DNA of 64,000 nt from Casuarius casuarius (lineage: Eukaryota; Chordata; Aves; Casuariiformes; Casuariidae), in the NCBI GenBank assembly GCA_003342895.1, contig PTFA01000086.1, positions 3,230,395-3,294,394 of the forward strand. The letters are read 5' to 3'. The translations under genes and the position numbers were made by a program. This document shows positions 10,426 through 23,090 of the stretch, piece after piece. The stretch's first letter is position 1; each line of letters begins with the position of its first letter. Under the pieces are notes generated by a model. That model was not told where the DNA came from. It searched no databases and saw only the letters and a program-made list of their open reading frames with translations.

Positions 10426-13400
10426 GTTTGAGGAACCTTCTCCTCCCTCCAAGTCTGGATATTCTTGAACTAAAGACTTTGTCATCACTGCTCTGCGGTG
10501 AGTGCCTCACCAGACTGTCTAATCTGAACACTAAAAGATACTTGAGGGGAGGCTTTTCAGTCTCCATCCCTAAGTGCCAATAGGTGCATAGGACCAGAGT
10601 ACAGAACAGCGTTTACACGTCCACAGTTATCTTCATAAACAGCTAACTAGGCATTCAGTGTGCCCAGCTGGGTATTGCAAACACATGTCCTTGGCTTGAA
10701 GCTGTCTCCCAGAGAGAAGTGAGTTCCGAGATTCCAGATCTGTTTAAGAACAAAACTTTATGTAATCTGCTTTCATTTTTCATCTAGATTTAATCCCTTT
10801 GTATTGCTACTGCCATTTTTCCCTTAGTTCTCCACCATCCATTTTGTGTTGAACATGCCAGTGAATCCAGAACTGCAATTCTGTTCATCTATGTTTGGGT
10901 GGGAATTTTTGTTAGATCCGCTAGACTCGGAGGTTAGGTCTGTTTGAGAAAGGAGAGAATTTCTGTCTTCTCTCCAAATCTTTCCAAATCTCTGAAGTTT
11001 GAGCCGATGTCAGGACCCAGAAGGGAAGCAAGTTGCACGTTGATGGTGGCTTTGCTGAAAGAATGTAACCCATCTTTTACCTCAGTGAACCCGTATTTGT
11101 GGGAGCTGCAGTTTGCAGCTGAACAGCAGCACTAAAAATAAATCCTTCTTGCCCCCATCTGCCATGCTGTTAGTGTTTTGTGTGAAAGGATAGCTGAGTG
11201 GGTGGACTGGCTTTTCCTTGTTCCTTTTTCTTTCCTTTTTTTTCTTGTTTAACTTCAAAATATGCTGCTGTCATTTTCACGAGGCATGACCCAGCCCGGG
11301 GCCTTTTCACTTCTTTGTTCTGAAGAAGGGCCATAGTTTTCCCCTTTCGGGCAGCCTTGGCTTCAGGCATCTCAGCAGAGGGGGGGTTGCTGGTCCAATT
11401 TATCTGTGCAGCTCCCTCTTCCCAGCCAACTGTGCTACGTCTGGGACACCGTTACATGTCCCCCTCATTCTCCTCTCTGCTGCCTTATCAGAAGCCCAGA
11501 CCAAGACCCCTAAGGGCCACTTGCCAACATATCACTCTGATTTAACATGAGATGAAACTCTTGATACTACCGTTTTTAACTTGTTTTTCAGGTAGTTCCT
11601 ACTCTTTGAACTCTGGCATTTTTCTGACTGTCATTTGAACAGTTCATCAGGTCTCAGCCCCAGCCTCTGAACTTAACAAATTTATGTGCCTAATTTTTGT
11701 GCACTACAGTAAAAGAGAACAAAACTTTCTGAAGTGTCTAAGATATTCTATTCCAGTGAGTTCCCCTAAGACCTCCTACACATGTGCAAAATATTGTATC
11801 CAAAGTCTGGGCGCAAAAATATTATACTTTTCCATGTATAATGAAGTTTGGATCTCCCCGGGGCAAGAACCCCGTGAGTTCCAAAAGGATGCTGGCATGG
11901 CTACATGTAGGAAGGTGGGCCAGGGTTATCAGAGTTAATGCTAACAGACAGTTTTTGCAACGGACATAAAATCTTATGTTTTCCGGTTTGAAATCAATCT
12001 TTAGAAAGTTGGAAGAATCTTTTATGGGGAAGACCACATCTGCCTATGGTGAGAATCAGATTAACTTTTAGAGTACAATACTAGACTCAGGGATTAGCGT
12101 GTGCCTTTTTGCAAGAATGAAACGAAGTGTACTTCTAGCAGATTGCCAGGCTTGCCCTTGCTATCCTCCATCTTCAGCCTGATACCTCTGAAGCCCAAAG
12201 GCCCCAGTTCCGTGGCAGTGCTTGAACACTTGCTGGAGCGTAAGTTGGTGCAGCACATCCCTTCATGAGATTCAGTTGCAGAATGGCGATTGCTTTGTTT
12301 CTCTGAGACAGGGAGGCCTAGATTGGAGCATGGAGGCATGAATCACTGCAGTTCTGATCTTATGTCCAGTGATAATGCTAGTTTCAGTTCTGCTTGCAGA
12401 TATCTTAAAGTGTGTAACCAGAAGTTCTTTGGTCTCCCCACAGAAAAATGGTGTTGCTTGTTCATTCACTCAGGTCAGTGCTTGCCTTGAGAATAATGCA
12501 CAGGAGAAAGAAGAGAAGGTGTCTCGTCAATTAGAAAATGGAGTCTTTCCGTGAGGTGGGAAATAATACCACAGAAATGTATGTTCCAATATATGTGGAA
12601 GACTTCTGAACAACCAGATAGAACAAACCCTGAAACTCTCTTGTGATCAAAGAGAACAAACTCCATCATTTAAGCTGTTTTTTAATTGTCATACTTTATC
12701 AACAAATAGATACTGCTGGAAAGGCTGGCTGCCTGGGTTGTACAGCTGTGTAACATCTGTTCACATCTGGCCTCTGGAGAGTATCCTAGTGATGGTTAAT
12801 TCCAAAAGCTTTATTGGTTTTCTAGCTTTTTTCTAGACTGGATAAAGGAAGAATGCTTTCTGCAGGGTCACTTTTGGTGAAAGTATTTTCTGGTTCAGAT
12901 CCAGTAAACCAGGGGAGGCAGACTACAATAGCAGAATTAGATTTGAGTTCCCCTTAGGGAAGCAGATCCCCAAAGCCTTATCACAAGGGCATGTCATCGA
13001 TTACAATCTACCTTGTGCACATAGCTGTGGTCACTGCATTTGCTGGTTAACTAGAACGTAAACGGAACAGAGCTCCCAACTTTCTGTTTCGGTGTAACTT
13101 TTAGCATACTAAGAAGCCAGAAATCTTGGTCAGGATATGAATACTACTCAGAGATTAGTGTTTTGATATACTCTGCATGGCACTGGTGGAGGTTGGGTCT
13201 CCATGCCAGTGTACCAGGCTGGCTATTACAAATGTACAGGAGCAGGATGACAAGGCGACAGCATCAGTTGCATCCCATTCCAAAGCAGATCTCCCTGTAG
13301 AGAAGGGCAGCAGACCTGGCTAACTATACCAAGCAAAGTAGGGTCCAAAAGCGAGGTAACCCTTAATGTCATGACAGTAAAGTGTCATGGTTCCTTTAGC

Positions 13401-14279
13401 ACAAGTTTTATGTTCAGTAAAGAGAATTTCTCAGGTAGCTCTGCTCAGAGAGATGAAGCCAGCTCCTGAGGAGGGGAGGAGTATTTCGCTTTTGTTATTG
13501 TTGTGAAGATTCATGGTATTTGTGAGGAGCTTCTTAAGGAGACTTGAGTAAATAACTGCTCTCCCTTTGATTGTAGGTTTTTCCCTGATATAAAAAGAGG
13601 AGGTCAGATACTAATTTGTGTAAGAAAGCTCTACCTGTTCTTTCTTCCTGGATGCTCTGTGAACCCAGTATGTTGATCGTCAAAACCCTATGGATGGTGT
13701 ATGTGTTCCCCAGAGCTTTGCCAGTGCAGATCAACTGTTTAAGACATGTATTTGCTTAGGTACCTGTTGGGGAGGAGAAGGGACAGAACACAAAAATCAG
13801 TAGCTTTTTTGTTCACCTTCTTTTTGATGAGTATAATCTGTGGTTTCATAAATATAAATTTTCTTTCCATGTGCTCAGACAGTCGGCAGATCACTCTGTC
13901 AATAAAACAAACATGAAGCAATTTTATTCTTCTGCATCTGGGTTTGGATGGGTATCTTGGATGCAGCTCTGAAGGGGCACTGTTTGTGACTGACCACTTT
14001 CTCAGCTACAAAATTCATTGAACTTTGTACAAGAGAGGGAAAATTTATGCCACAACATGTTCTTCCCTGACAGAGTCTGCTTCTCATCCCCCACTAGTAA
14101 CTGAATGATCTTTTATGAAATACAGACTTTATGTGTAACTTGATTATTGATTGTTCAACACGACAGTTTTCAGGATGTTCGTACATGAGTTAGGGATAGG
14201 GAGAAAACAGCAACATACAGGCTGGCTTAATGAATGATCTAATAGATTTTTACTTTTTAACTAACTTACAGATCATCCT
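10426..14279. other. No gene recognised
   Basis: Only short frames of the kind expected by chance. A minus-strand acceptor/donor pair around 11080-11130 frames about 39 bp and is likely fortuitous. No repeat family was recognised in this stretch. Confidence 0.45.
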
Positions 14280-14425
14280 CCATTCAAAACGCTCTAAGTG
14301 CTTTATAAGGGGTGATTTTCCCTATTTTATGGAAGGAGAAACTGAGGCACAATTCATCTTAGTTATTTGTCCAATATCACAGTAGAGCCCAGAATTCAGT
14401 CTCGTGTGAGAATCACTGGCTAACA
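14280..14425 (-). repeat. MIR-type CORE-SINE, reverse orientation
   Basis: Read on the plus strand, CCCTATTTTATGGAAGGAGA, AACTGAGGCACA, a 'ttgtccaatatcaca' patch and 'gagcccagaattcag' follow the order of the complement of MIR (tccattttacagatgagg, aactgaggca, ttgcccaaggtcaca, gagctgggattcga). Many substitutions show an old, inactive copy. Confidence 0.75.
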
Positions 14426-14817
14426 CTTATTAAAAGGAAAATATATTCCTGTCTGGAATATTACTGAATTTCAAGATCTTAGGAAGGTATAAAAGTTTTT
14501 TTAAGTTGGGGAAGGGAGTTCCTCTTTGCTTTTTCCTCACCCCTTTCCGGTATATAATACCTAATTTAAGTACAGCATGAAGTATGCATATAAACTGGAG
14601 TTTAACTGTATTCCTCCTTCCTTTTTTTCACCTTCTCCTTCAAAATCGTTAGATTTGATTTTATGTGCATGAATCTATTCCTCCCACTTGAGGCATTTTC
14701 CAGTTGCTCCAGGCTTTTTGTTTCTTGTTATTTTTATTCACAGTGTGCTGACTTCTTGTAACTCACATCCCTGCACTTTCATTTGCACTACGCAGTTCAA
14801 GCACACGGCCGCTCTGG

Positions 14818-14829
14818 GAGCACGTGCTC
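14818..14829. promoter_or_regulatory. Palindromic E-box, GAGCACGTGCTC
   Basis: A perfect 12-bp palindrome centred on CACGTG, the canonical class B E-box bound by bHLH-ZIP factors. It lies just upstream of a TATA-like motif at 14847-14852. Functional use is unproven. Confidence 0.4.
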
Positions 14830-14903
14830 TGTGATCCAGGGAGGGGTATATACTTAGCACCTCTTGAACAGCCCCCGCCTCCGCGCCGCGGCTGCCGGTA
14901 AGG
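14818..14903 (+). promoter_or_regulatory. Possible small promoter with splice donor
   Basis: In order on the plus strand there is a palindromic E-box, TATATA at 14847-14852, then a short GC-rich patch (14871-14897, CCGCGCCGCGG core), then a good splice donor, CCG/GTAAGG at 14897/14898. A start about 30 bases after the TATA-like box would give a first exon of only about 20 bases. CpG clustering in otherwise CpG-poor DNA supports something functional, but the pattern may be coincidental. Confidence 0.25.
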
Positions 14904-17900
14904 GCTGTGGTTTCATTGTTTTGGCCTGGCAAAGTTCCACTGCCATGAAATCAGCTCAGCCCTGAGAGCTGGCAGATGCCGTGGATGGTCTAAGACTGGC
15001 CTGAGCTTCTGCGTATTTGTTATGTTTGCTGAGGGATGAGCACTTTGTCCTCTTTGAGAAGCCGACCACTTCAAAATCCAGCCACTCCCCAATACCTGAT
15101 TGCTCCACAAGTCTTGGAAAGTCCACTGACGTTAATATACAGTTTGAAAATAAGTTTCAGGACATGGTTTTGAGCTGGATTTTTTTTTTTACCATCTCCT
15201 GTAATTCATGATGTACCACTGAATATGACTCCAAAGACATCCTGACTTTGTATCACCATGTTTACACAGTACCTAGTTTGTGCAGTGAGGTTTGCGATCT
15301 GTTTGTCACCACTACTGCAGTATAAATGTTAAAGAATAATTGTTATCATAAAAGCACCATCAAAGAGACTACAAATTACTTCGATTAGTTCAGTCTCATT
15401 TTGCTTTTTGGATGTTTCATGTTTTCTTTGACTTAAAATGGTTCTTAATCTTTCTGTATTTAATATAGCTCTCATTTAGCTGGCTCCTAGCCCAGACCGC
15501 TTTCCATTGCAGGTAAAACAGACCAGCCGTTGGGCTGACAGCCTGCTATACTCACTATGAAGAGTATATCCCTCTCTTTGCCCGTCTCCCCCTCTCAAAG
15601 TGGGACTTTTATCTCCCCAGAGACAAGTGTGTGGTGTGAGAGCCCGTTTTAAAGCCAGATGAGATTCTGGGAATCCTCTCCCTGGTCCCAGAATACTTGT
15701 AGTACTGTTTATCTCAGCTCTCTAATGGTATGCCAAACCACCAGGTGTTCCTGCACACCCGGCGCCCCACTCGTTCTGGAAGGCTTCCTGGTTGGTTTTT
15801 GTTTGTGCAGACAGTTGCCCTGGTCTGGAGAGTGGGTTCCCTGTGCCTCTCCCAGTGCTATAACTCCCCTTGACTTGAAGGAATCCCTTCATGCTTCCCC
15901 AAGACTACCCATTTTATGAACATTAGGATCCCATTTCAGTGCCCACTTGCAAGGACTTTGGTGGGTCTTGGAGAGGACTGTGGAACGGCTCTGTGAGCAG
16001 TTTCTGCCTTGATCACCTGCAGTCCCATCCGTGGTGCTCTACCTGTGCCTGTACAGTCCCATTCCTTCTCAGGCAGGCAGGACCTTAGCTGCACATTTCT
16101 AAACATGTTTTTGTTTACTATTATCCACCATCTTCGTACTGTGTCAAAATGAGTTTATTGCAGTGAGAACTGGGTGAAATTCCATGGGCTTGTGTTACGT
16201 AAAAGGTCAAACTACATGCCCATCACATCTAGGAAACCATAAATAGAAACTATACAAAAGTCAGCAGAGAGGTGGTCATATGAAACTGCCCAAATTTATG
16301 TGCCCAGCTTGGGAACTAAAGGTTAGGTTCCCTATATAGTTAGTGGAGAGAAACAAGTATCTTCAGAATTGCCTTCGAGAAGATAGCTCCTCCTCTCTCT
16401 CCCTGAGTGCTTAAAGCTCGATAGCAGGTATGCTACAGCAGAGCCCAGTTCTGCTCACACACCAGTAAAATCGTTCTTTCTCAGCTCCCCAGTGAGACAA
16501 GCAGTTCTGTGGTGCTCTGTTTCTCAGATTGTTCTCAGACCAAATTGCTACAGCATTAAAACCAAAAGACTTATAAGAACAGGAGGAACAGATAGCACCT
16601 CGTTGGGTACCCCATCTTAATTTTCATCCTCTAGAAAAACAATTAATGGCTTGATTGCTTTGTGCAGGTGACCATCACCTGCGATAGACATAAGCTGCTA
16701 TTTGATACTTGGGCTCAGTGGTGGTTTTGATCTTACTGCTGTGTCTGCTCCTTTCTGTTTGCACACATGACTAGTTTGTGCATTTACAGAGATTACTCTC
16801 CCTTTTCAAATAGAAACCAAAGACTGGATCAAAACCAAGCATTGTTCAAGAGTGGCCTATGACTCTGTGGCTTGTTTTCTTGTTTTGTTTGTAAAGGTCA
16901 AAGGCATGATGGCATTTTTTGGAGGTAAAAGTTAACTTACACTAGGGTCTTTCATGGGGCTGGGCTAGAGAGGAAGCAAAAAAGTTGGTTTGGGTTAAAC
17001 GCGTGATCTTTCCTTGGTAATTTCCCTCATCAAATGCATGCTCCGAGTGCAAGCTGATCGTTTCTCCCTGTGAGGCCACGGTGCCTTCCCTTAGGACCGC
17101 GTTCTCTGGTGTCTGCCTGTTGAAATGTAGCCACCTGGATTTGTATTTTAATCTGATCAAAACTTGTGTTTCTGACCTGATTTTCAGGAGTGCGAAATTC
17201 CTATAAAATTCAGTAAGGTATGTTGCATAGTAAGTGCTTTCCAATAACAGACCCCCACCTTACCTGGGGTGTGAGTGAGCCGGGCAGGAGAATTTGGCGT
17301 GCTGGAGCCTGGGAGGTTCATGTGAGTTGCGGTGTGGATTTTGAATTGAAGAACCTCTCTTTAGGTGCCCGGCAAAGCAGCAGAAGGGAGAAACTGGCTG
17401 GGACTAAAGAATCCTTCCTACTTCTTAGCTGTTTTTCATGGTAATAACCAGTGTGAAATTCTTCATAAGGGATAGCTTGGTATGGGCAAGTAAATCTGTG
17501 AGTACCAGAGAAATGTTGTGCACGGTCTGATACTTCTGTGAGGTCTAGGCTTTCAAGGTGGTTTACTTGCAGATAGCATAGACATTGAAAATAAATGCTG
17601 GTACAAATAGGCTTAAAAATCCAACCTCCAGTTTTTACAGCTTTCTGTATGCTCAGTAATAGCTAAATGATGCAAACAAGTATTCAAAATAGAGCACAAC
17701 AGTTATTTAACTGGATGTTTTATTCATTTGAATATGTCAGATATTTAAAATGGAAATATTCAGGGGTGTAGGGTTGGTTTCCATTAATATTTTGTCTTGG
17801 AGGAAAAAAAAAGAAAATTTTCTTTAAACAAAATGTTTTAATTGCCCAATCCCCCTTTTTTTTTCCTTCTCCATTTTCAGTTTGTGAAAATCAGCAATCT

Positions 17901-18590
17901 TTTTTCCAAGTAGGGGCCAGGAAAGGTTTGAAATCTCAAAAATATTCACAGGAAAGGAAAAATATTTCCTCCTGAACTCAGCTTGGATGCTTGGGGGAGT
18001 ATGACATTTGCTACCATACTGACAGGCACCAGGTAGGATTTTCACTGCCTGCCAGGCAGGTTTGAAAACCTGCCTGATTTCCTGCCAGCTCACCTGCCCA
18101 GCTCCCAGGGCTCCTGCTAACAGCTGGACAGAGAGCTGAAAACCAGAACCCCATCTCTGTAGCTCTTCCAAGCCCTAGGCTGTCATCCGTCCTTTTCCAG
18201 AGGTCTACTAGGGGCTCCCAGGCTCCCAGTGTTATAGCTCTATGCAGCCCATTGGGTGGACTTTCAAGCCAGGTCTTCTAGACTAACAGATCTTCCATAG
18301 CTTGTTGGGACTTTCAGGATCTCCAGCTCCTGGGCAGTCCTCCAGGTGCGGGTTCTTTAGAAGCAGTAACCAGTGGGTGCCCTGGCCTCTCGGCAGTTCA
18401 CCCGCAGGCTGCTGTGGGACCAGTGCTCCCCCAGGGCGCTGAGCGCTCTGCACGATTTAGTTGCTGGTTCCCACCTGGTTGCCTCTGCCAAGGGCCAGGC
18501 AGCCATGTCCCTAGAGGGCAGGTATGCAGTCCCTCCAGCTGCTCTATGAAAAACTATTCTGGCTTTTTTGTTTTGTTTTCATTCCACTAG
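14904..18590. other. No gene recognised
   Basis: No conserved domain in any frame. A minus-strand frame of 100 codons (16942-17244) has balanced composition and ends just before a donor-like GTAAGT on that strand, but nothing identifies it. The minus strand has a strong donor match at about 17263 (ccccag/gtaagg). Confidence 0.4.
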
Positions 18591-18631
18591 AGAGAGAAAA
18601 TAACAAGCTAAATGCCAGAGGTATTTTGCTG
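18591..18631 (+). other. Candidate short exon (41 bp)
   Basis: A long pyrimidine tract (ttttttgttttgttttcatt) and CACTAG precede 18591, an excellent acceptor. CTG/GTAAGA follows at 18631/18632, a good donor. Only one of three frames is open, encoding a short charged peptide that starts RENNKLNARG. No homology is recognised and chance pairing is quite possible. Confidence 0.15.
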
Positions 18632-21600
18632 GTAAGAAAATCCAATTCCAGTTCAGCTTTAATTCAGAATAACGATTTTTTTTCAAGAATGTGGATTTGT
18701 CCAATAATTCATAGTGATTTCACTGAAGTAACTTTTATTGAAATGAGGCTAAATAATGAATATTCTTCAGCATGTATTTAGGAATATGCTTTAAGAAATA
18801 TTCATCCTTTTGAAAGTTACAGTAGACATGAATCGTAGATCACTTTGGGAACTTATCCTTCCCATCCCCGAACGCCATCTGCCCTACGCAACAGTGTTGA
18901 ATCAAGCCTGATGTGTGTCAGGCTCGCATTATTCACACCGTATTTGCTGATTCATGTGGAAAGTAACATCATCAATAAAAGACTTTACAATAAAGACACC
19001 TGGTCCTAAGGCAGTGTAAATCCTTGATTTCAGACATTTGAAATTCTAAATTTGAGAAAGTTATCTGATCGAAAGCCCAGTAGGTCAAGGTTTCTTTCTG
19101 TCTTTGTTGTGCCTGTTTTGGTCAACAGAATTGCACGCTACGTTGTCATCGAGTTCATCAGCTTTCAGCCTGCTGAAGCTCCCTCTTTGGATGTTAGAGC
19201 CCAGTTTGTGACATCTTTGCTGAGCATGCAAGTGCTGGCAGAGATTTTGGCACATGCTCAGGATTCTGGTCGGGACCTCACTAGCTCATTCTGTCCAAGC
19301 AGCTTTCGTTAACTACTGACCTGAGCTGGGATGAAAGGAAAAGCCTGGAGATAAAAGTTTCCATATAGCTCTACCCGCGGATCACAGAGACTCTACAGAA
19401 TACGGCTTTCATTCAAAAGGTTGACAACATTTAACCTCATGGGGCTTTCAGGGACTGGGACCTGAGTGCTTTAGCCTTTACTAAACAAATACCTGTAATG
19501 ATTTGAGCCTTAACAGGAAAGTCCAGTGGGGGCTGTTGAACTCTGGAATTTGCTGCAGGCTGGCACTGGAGAGATTAGAGGCCATGGCTAATCAAAGAAA
19601 ATCTGCTTTACACTGCACCACTGCTTGCACAGCCCCCAGTTCACATCTCTGACTCTCTTCTGCCTGAGAAGGAGCTGCATGTGTAGACTGACCCTTTCTT
19701 TGCTGAGCTTTCCTGTCAAGATCTCCCAGGACAACCCTCTGCTTCTCAGGCTGTGAGTCCACGCGAATTTTTTCAGCGACCACCTCTCTCCACAGCTGCT
19801 TGTCCCGGCTCTTGCACTGCCCTGTGTTGTATCAGCATACCTTTTTCCATGGTTATGTGATGAACTGAACTATCAGCTGAAAGTTATTTTTCAGCTGTTC
19901 TGGTCCATTGTACAGCTGCACAAACAGCTGTGCCAGCACAATGGTGACTGTGGAGGGCGGAGGTTGCCTGTGTCACTGAATGTCAAACCACAGCCTCCAT
20001 GGTTACAGCTGAAAAATGTTGTGATGCCAACAAACCACTAACAGCAAAGGCATTGGCTAGTTCTTCATTTGCCTTGCAGGTACTGCAAGACTGCATATTC
20101 AGGTTCTGCAGAGCCAGTAGCTCTTCAAGCCAAAAGGTCCAGATATCTGCCATAAAAAGGGTCTAAACTGAAGTGTAAGTGATCGGTTGGTTTGTTCCAA
20201 CCCAGTTCTCACTAGGTTTCCTGTGAGCCTTGGAGACCTTGGGTCTATGCGTGCTCACAGTAGGTAGAGCTGTGGCGATGTAAAACATCACTGCCAGAAG
20301 CTGTTTATTCCCTGTCTTGCTGTCAGAGCTCGTGCATCTAGAACTCAGCTAGCAGGACTGATTGTGGCATTGCTGCACATCCACTTTGGGCAAAGTCAAC
20401 TTCCTTGGTTTAAACTGCTTGTGATAGTTGGAAGCAACCTGCTTGACTTTGTACTGAAGCAGATGAGACGTATGCACACTGTTCTGCTAACCCATCTTCC
20501 TTTAAAGCACTGTGGAGCAATAACTTCCGAGACCAAAGTGGTAAGACGTGGCCAGAGTGCAGTAATATTATAAGTAGCTTCCTCTGTTTCTACAGTGTTT
20601 CTCTACCTATGTTCTTAGACAGCTTTGAAAATGCTTAACCTTGTGCTGGGCATCCAGAGCGATCCCCCTTAACTCCTCATTGCTCCTGTGCAATATTCAG
20701 ATTAATGCGCTTAAGCATCAGAGCATAGCTATGCCCCAAACTATCTTTTGGCCATATCTACATCCCGGTTGGAAAATATCTTTTAAAAGGCAGCCTTTGG
20801 CAGTTTCATATTTCAACTACCAACTAAACTCCTTTATCACTGTGATTCTATCAACAGGAAACTGGTAAGAAAAAAAGAAGTACCCAACCCATAGACCACG
20901 GTGTTATCTAATCTCTATCCAATCTGCTTTCTGCTCGGGGACGCATGCAACAGACTGCAGTAACTGTATGTCAGTAGGTCAAAGAATACAGGCAGGGGAC
21001 AACAGTACAAATAACCAGTTTGGACTCAAAGAATCCAAAGTTAAAGCAGATTTTTAAAGCTGCTTACTAATCAAAATATCTCGCTGTGCAAATCAGTTTG
21101 TTTGTTGTCTTCATGGCTCCTCTCTTTCTTACTCATTGGGATTTTTGTCACAATGTTTGTTGAGAAGAGAGCATTATGAGCACAGAAAGAAAAAGATAGA
21201 CATGGGGTTTTGTCTTAAACCATGTACCTGAACTTTGCAGATGTGGAAAAAAAGTGGTTTCATTTACTGTAAAATAAAGACTTTTCAGAGTGCATAAGTC
21301 TCCCTGAGGAGTTCAGATACTACAGTTGTGGGGTGATCTAAGACCCAGCTAAAAGGTCTCATGAAAAAAAGAGAGAAAATGATATACAGGTTTACAGTTG
21401 CTGAAAATCGGTAATTGTTAATGTAGGTAGTTACAGTGGACTGCTATCCTGGAAGATGCTATAGAACTACCCTGGTAAGAAAGATTCACTCTACCTCTAG
21501 TGCTTCTTTTCAGATGAGGCTCTGCTCACCAGAGACCAAAAGCCAGCTGCAGTAAGTGAAACAGGGCTCCTGCATCATCTCCAGCCCTGGTAAAAAGGAA

Positions 21601-22007
21601 AACTCATAGAGCAGATAATCTCCCTCTTCTGCCCTTTGCAAAGAGGTGCAAAAAGAATAGCAGAATAGCACATGCCTCCCTCCAAGGCAATTTTGACTAG
21701 CTGAAACAGACGGCACAACTGTCTTGTCATCCCTTCCCGCTGACCCCAGGGTTGCCTTAAACCTCTGCAATCCAATTACCGGTTTTCATCTGATTGTATT
21801 ATTGCACTAAGCATATTATTTAAAGAGCATACAGGTATGATTAGCTGGAATATGCGTGATGCTTGCAAATTAGATGCATTAATGAGAGGGGACATGGGTG
21901 CATGTCAACAACCCCTTTCCAGGGAGGGGAAGGAGCAATCGACATGGGAAAATTGGGAGTGTGAGTTTAGAGTCAACACATTCATAGCAGTCATAGTTTT
22001 TTCCTAG
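18632..22007. other. No gene recognised
   Basis: Short frames only. A 33-bp acceptor/donor interval ends at about 20540 (agtg/gtaaga). Nothing in the 21510-21775 minus-strand frames looks like a known protein. Confidence 0.4.
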
Positions 22008-22083
22008 CTATGGAATTAACTTATACCTGTCTGCTGGGCTGTGACGACTGCCCTAGAAAACTGCAGAGCAAAGTTTAAGAAGG
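22008..22083 (+). other. Candidate non-coding exon (76 bp)
   Basis: TTTTTTCCTAG ends at 22007, a strong acceptor, and AGG/GTGAGT lies at 22083/22084, a near-consensus donor. All three frames contain stops, so if it is an exon it belongs to an untranslated region or a long non-coding RNA. Confidence 0.2.
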
Positions 22084-22744
22084 GTGAGTTTGACACTAAG
22101 TGCCATCCTATGAAATATGTTTCGGTTCTGGCACCGTTTTCTTGTATTTGATAGGGGCAATCCTGGTAACAAGAGGCTAAGGCCAAATGTGACTCTGTTT
22201 TGTCATGTACATAACCTGCTGCACATAAGGTGTGAATAAAGGAAGTGGGACTAGGTCCTAAGAGTATAAGGACCAGGCAGATTTTTATTCAGGAGAAGAA
22301 ATGATTGGAAAAATTTCCTTATCTGGTCACAGGAGTTTACCAGACTTCACTAGGAAAAACTGTCAGTGTGAAAGCAGCAACCACACACTCGAAAGTACTT
22401 CAACCCGCCTTTCTCTCCTCTGCAGGGAAAGTCTGATTTTTTTCTGGCCGACATACTTTTTGATATGCTCTTTGTAAGGAAGTTGTTGTCTCAGTAAAAT
22501 ATGCAGGTGATATTTGTTTTAGAAGAAGGAGAGATCTTAAACATTTGTTTTGTCTCATACAGAAATTAGAAGATGCTGCATTCCACATTATTTTGGCACT
22601 CCTGCTTTTCTACTATGGCAATATTGCAGTCATAGTATAAACACATAGTGGGAATCACTTCTTACTTATTTTGCCTGCTTTTCTCAGTGAAAAGTTCTCT
22701 ACACAGAGAATTGGTGCTTTTTATTCTTAGATGAAGGCTATGAG

Positions 22745-22905
22745 CTGATACCATCTGATGATGGGTTTTAAGGAGTCCTCATATTATCTGGATGGGAGAC
22801 CATCTGCGAATCATGGGTGTTTCAGGTACACCCAAGGAACTGTGGTTGAGTACTTGGCTCATATTAGATCATGAGTAGAATTCCAGCTTGCTGAGCTGGG
22901 GAATA
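22745..22905 (+). repeat. 5S rRNA-related sequence, probable ancient SINE head
   Basis: TCTGGATGGGAGACC at 22787-22801 matches the 3' half of vertebrate 5S rRNA (ttggatgggagacc). The flanking parts align as well: 'catctgatg' with 'gtctgatct', 'taaggag' with 'taagcag', and 'ctgcgaatcatgggtg' with 'ctgggaataccgggtg', then 'cagg'. The copy is too diverged to be a working 5S gene. 5S-headed SINE3-type elements such as AmnSINE1 are known in amniotes. The downstream stretch to about 22905 may be the rest of such an element, but I could not align it. Confidence 0.65.
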
Positions 22906-23007
22906 AAAATGAAATGTGTGTATCTTAGAAGATGCAGCAAATAAAAAAAGGTGCTTTAGCCTGGAAATACATTGTTATTCCATACATAGTGAATGGAGCT
23001 GACACTT

Positions 23008-23090
23008 AGAGGACTTAGGTATTCCTGCCTGCTTGATCACTGATGTCTGAATGCACTTGAGCAAGTCACTCTGCCTTCTTTTTGGCTCTT
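23008..23090 (+). repeat. MIR-type fragment
   Basis: TTGAGCAAGTCACTCTGCCT matches the MIR phrase 'ttgggcaagtcacttcacct', preceded by weakly similar sequence. Short and degraded. Confidence 0.4.

Noticed and set aside
22745..22830. Functional 5S rRNA gene
   Set aside because: Too many substitutions, internal promoter boxes not intact, and no terminator T-run in the expected place.
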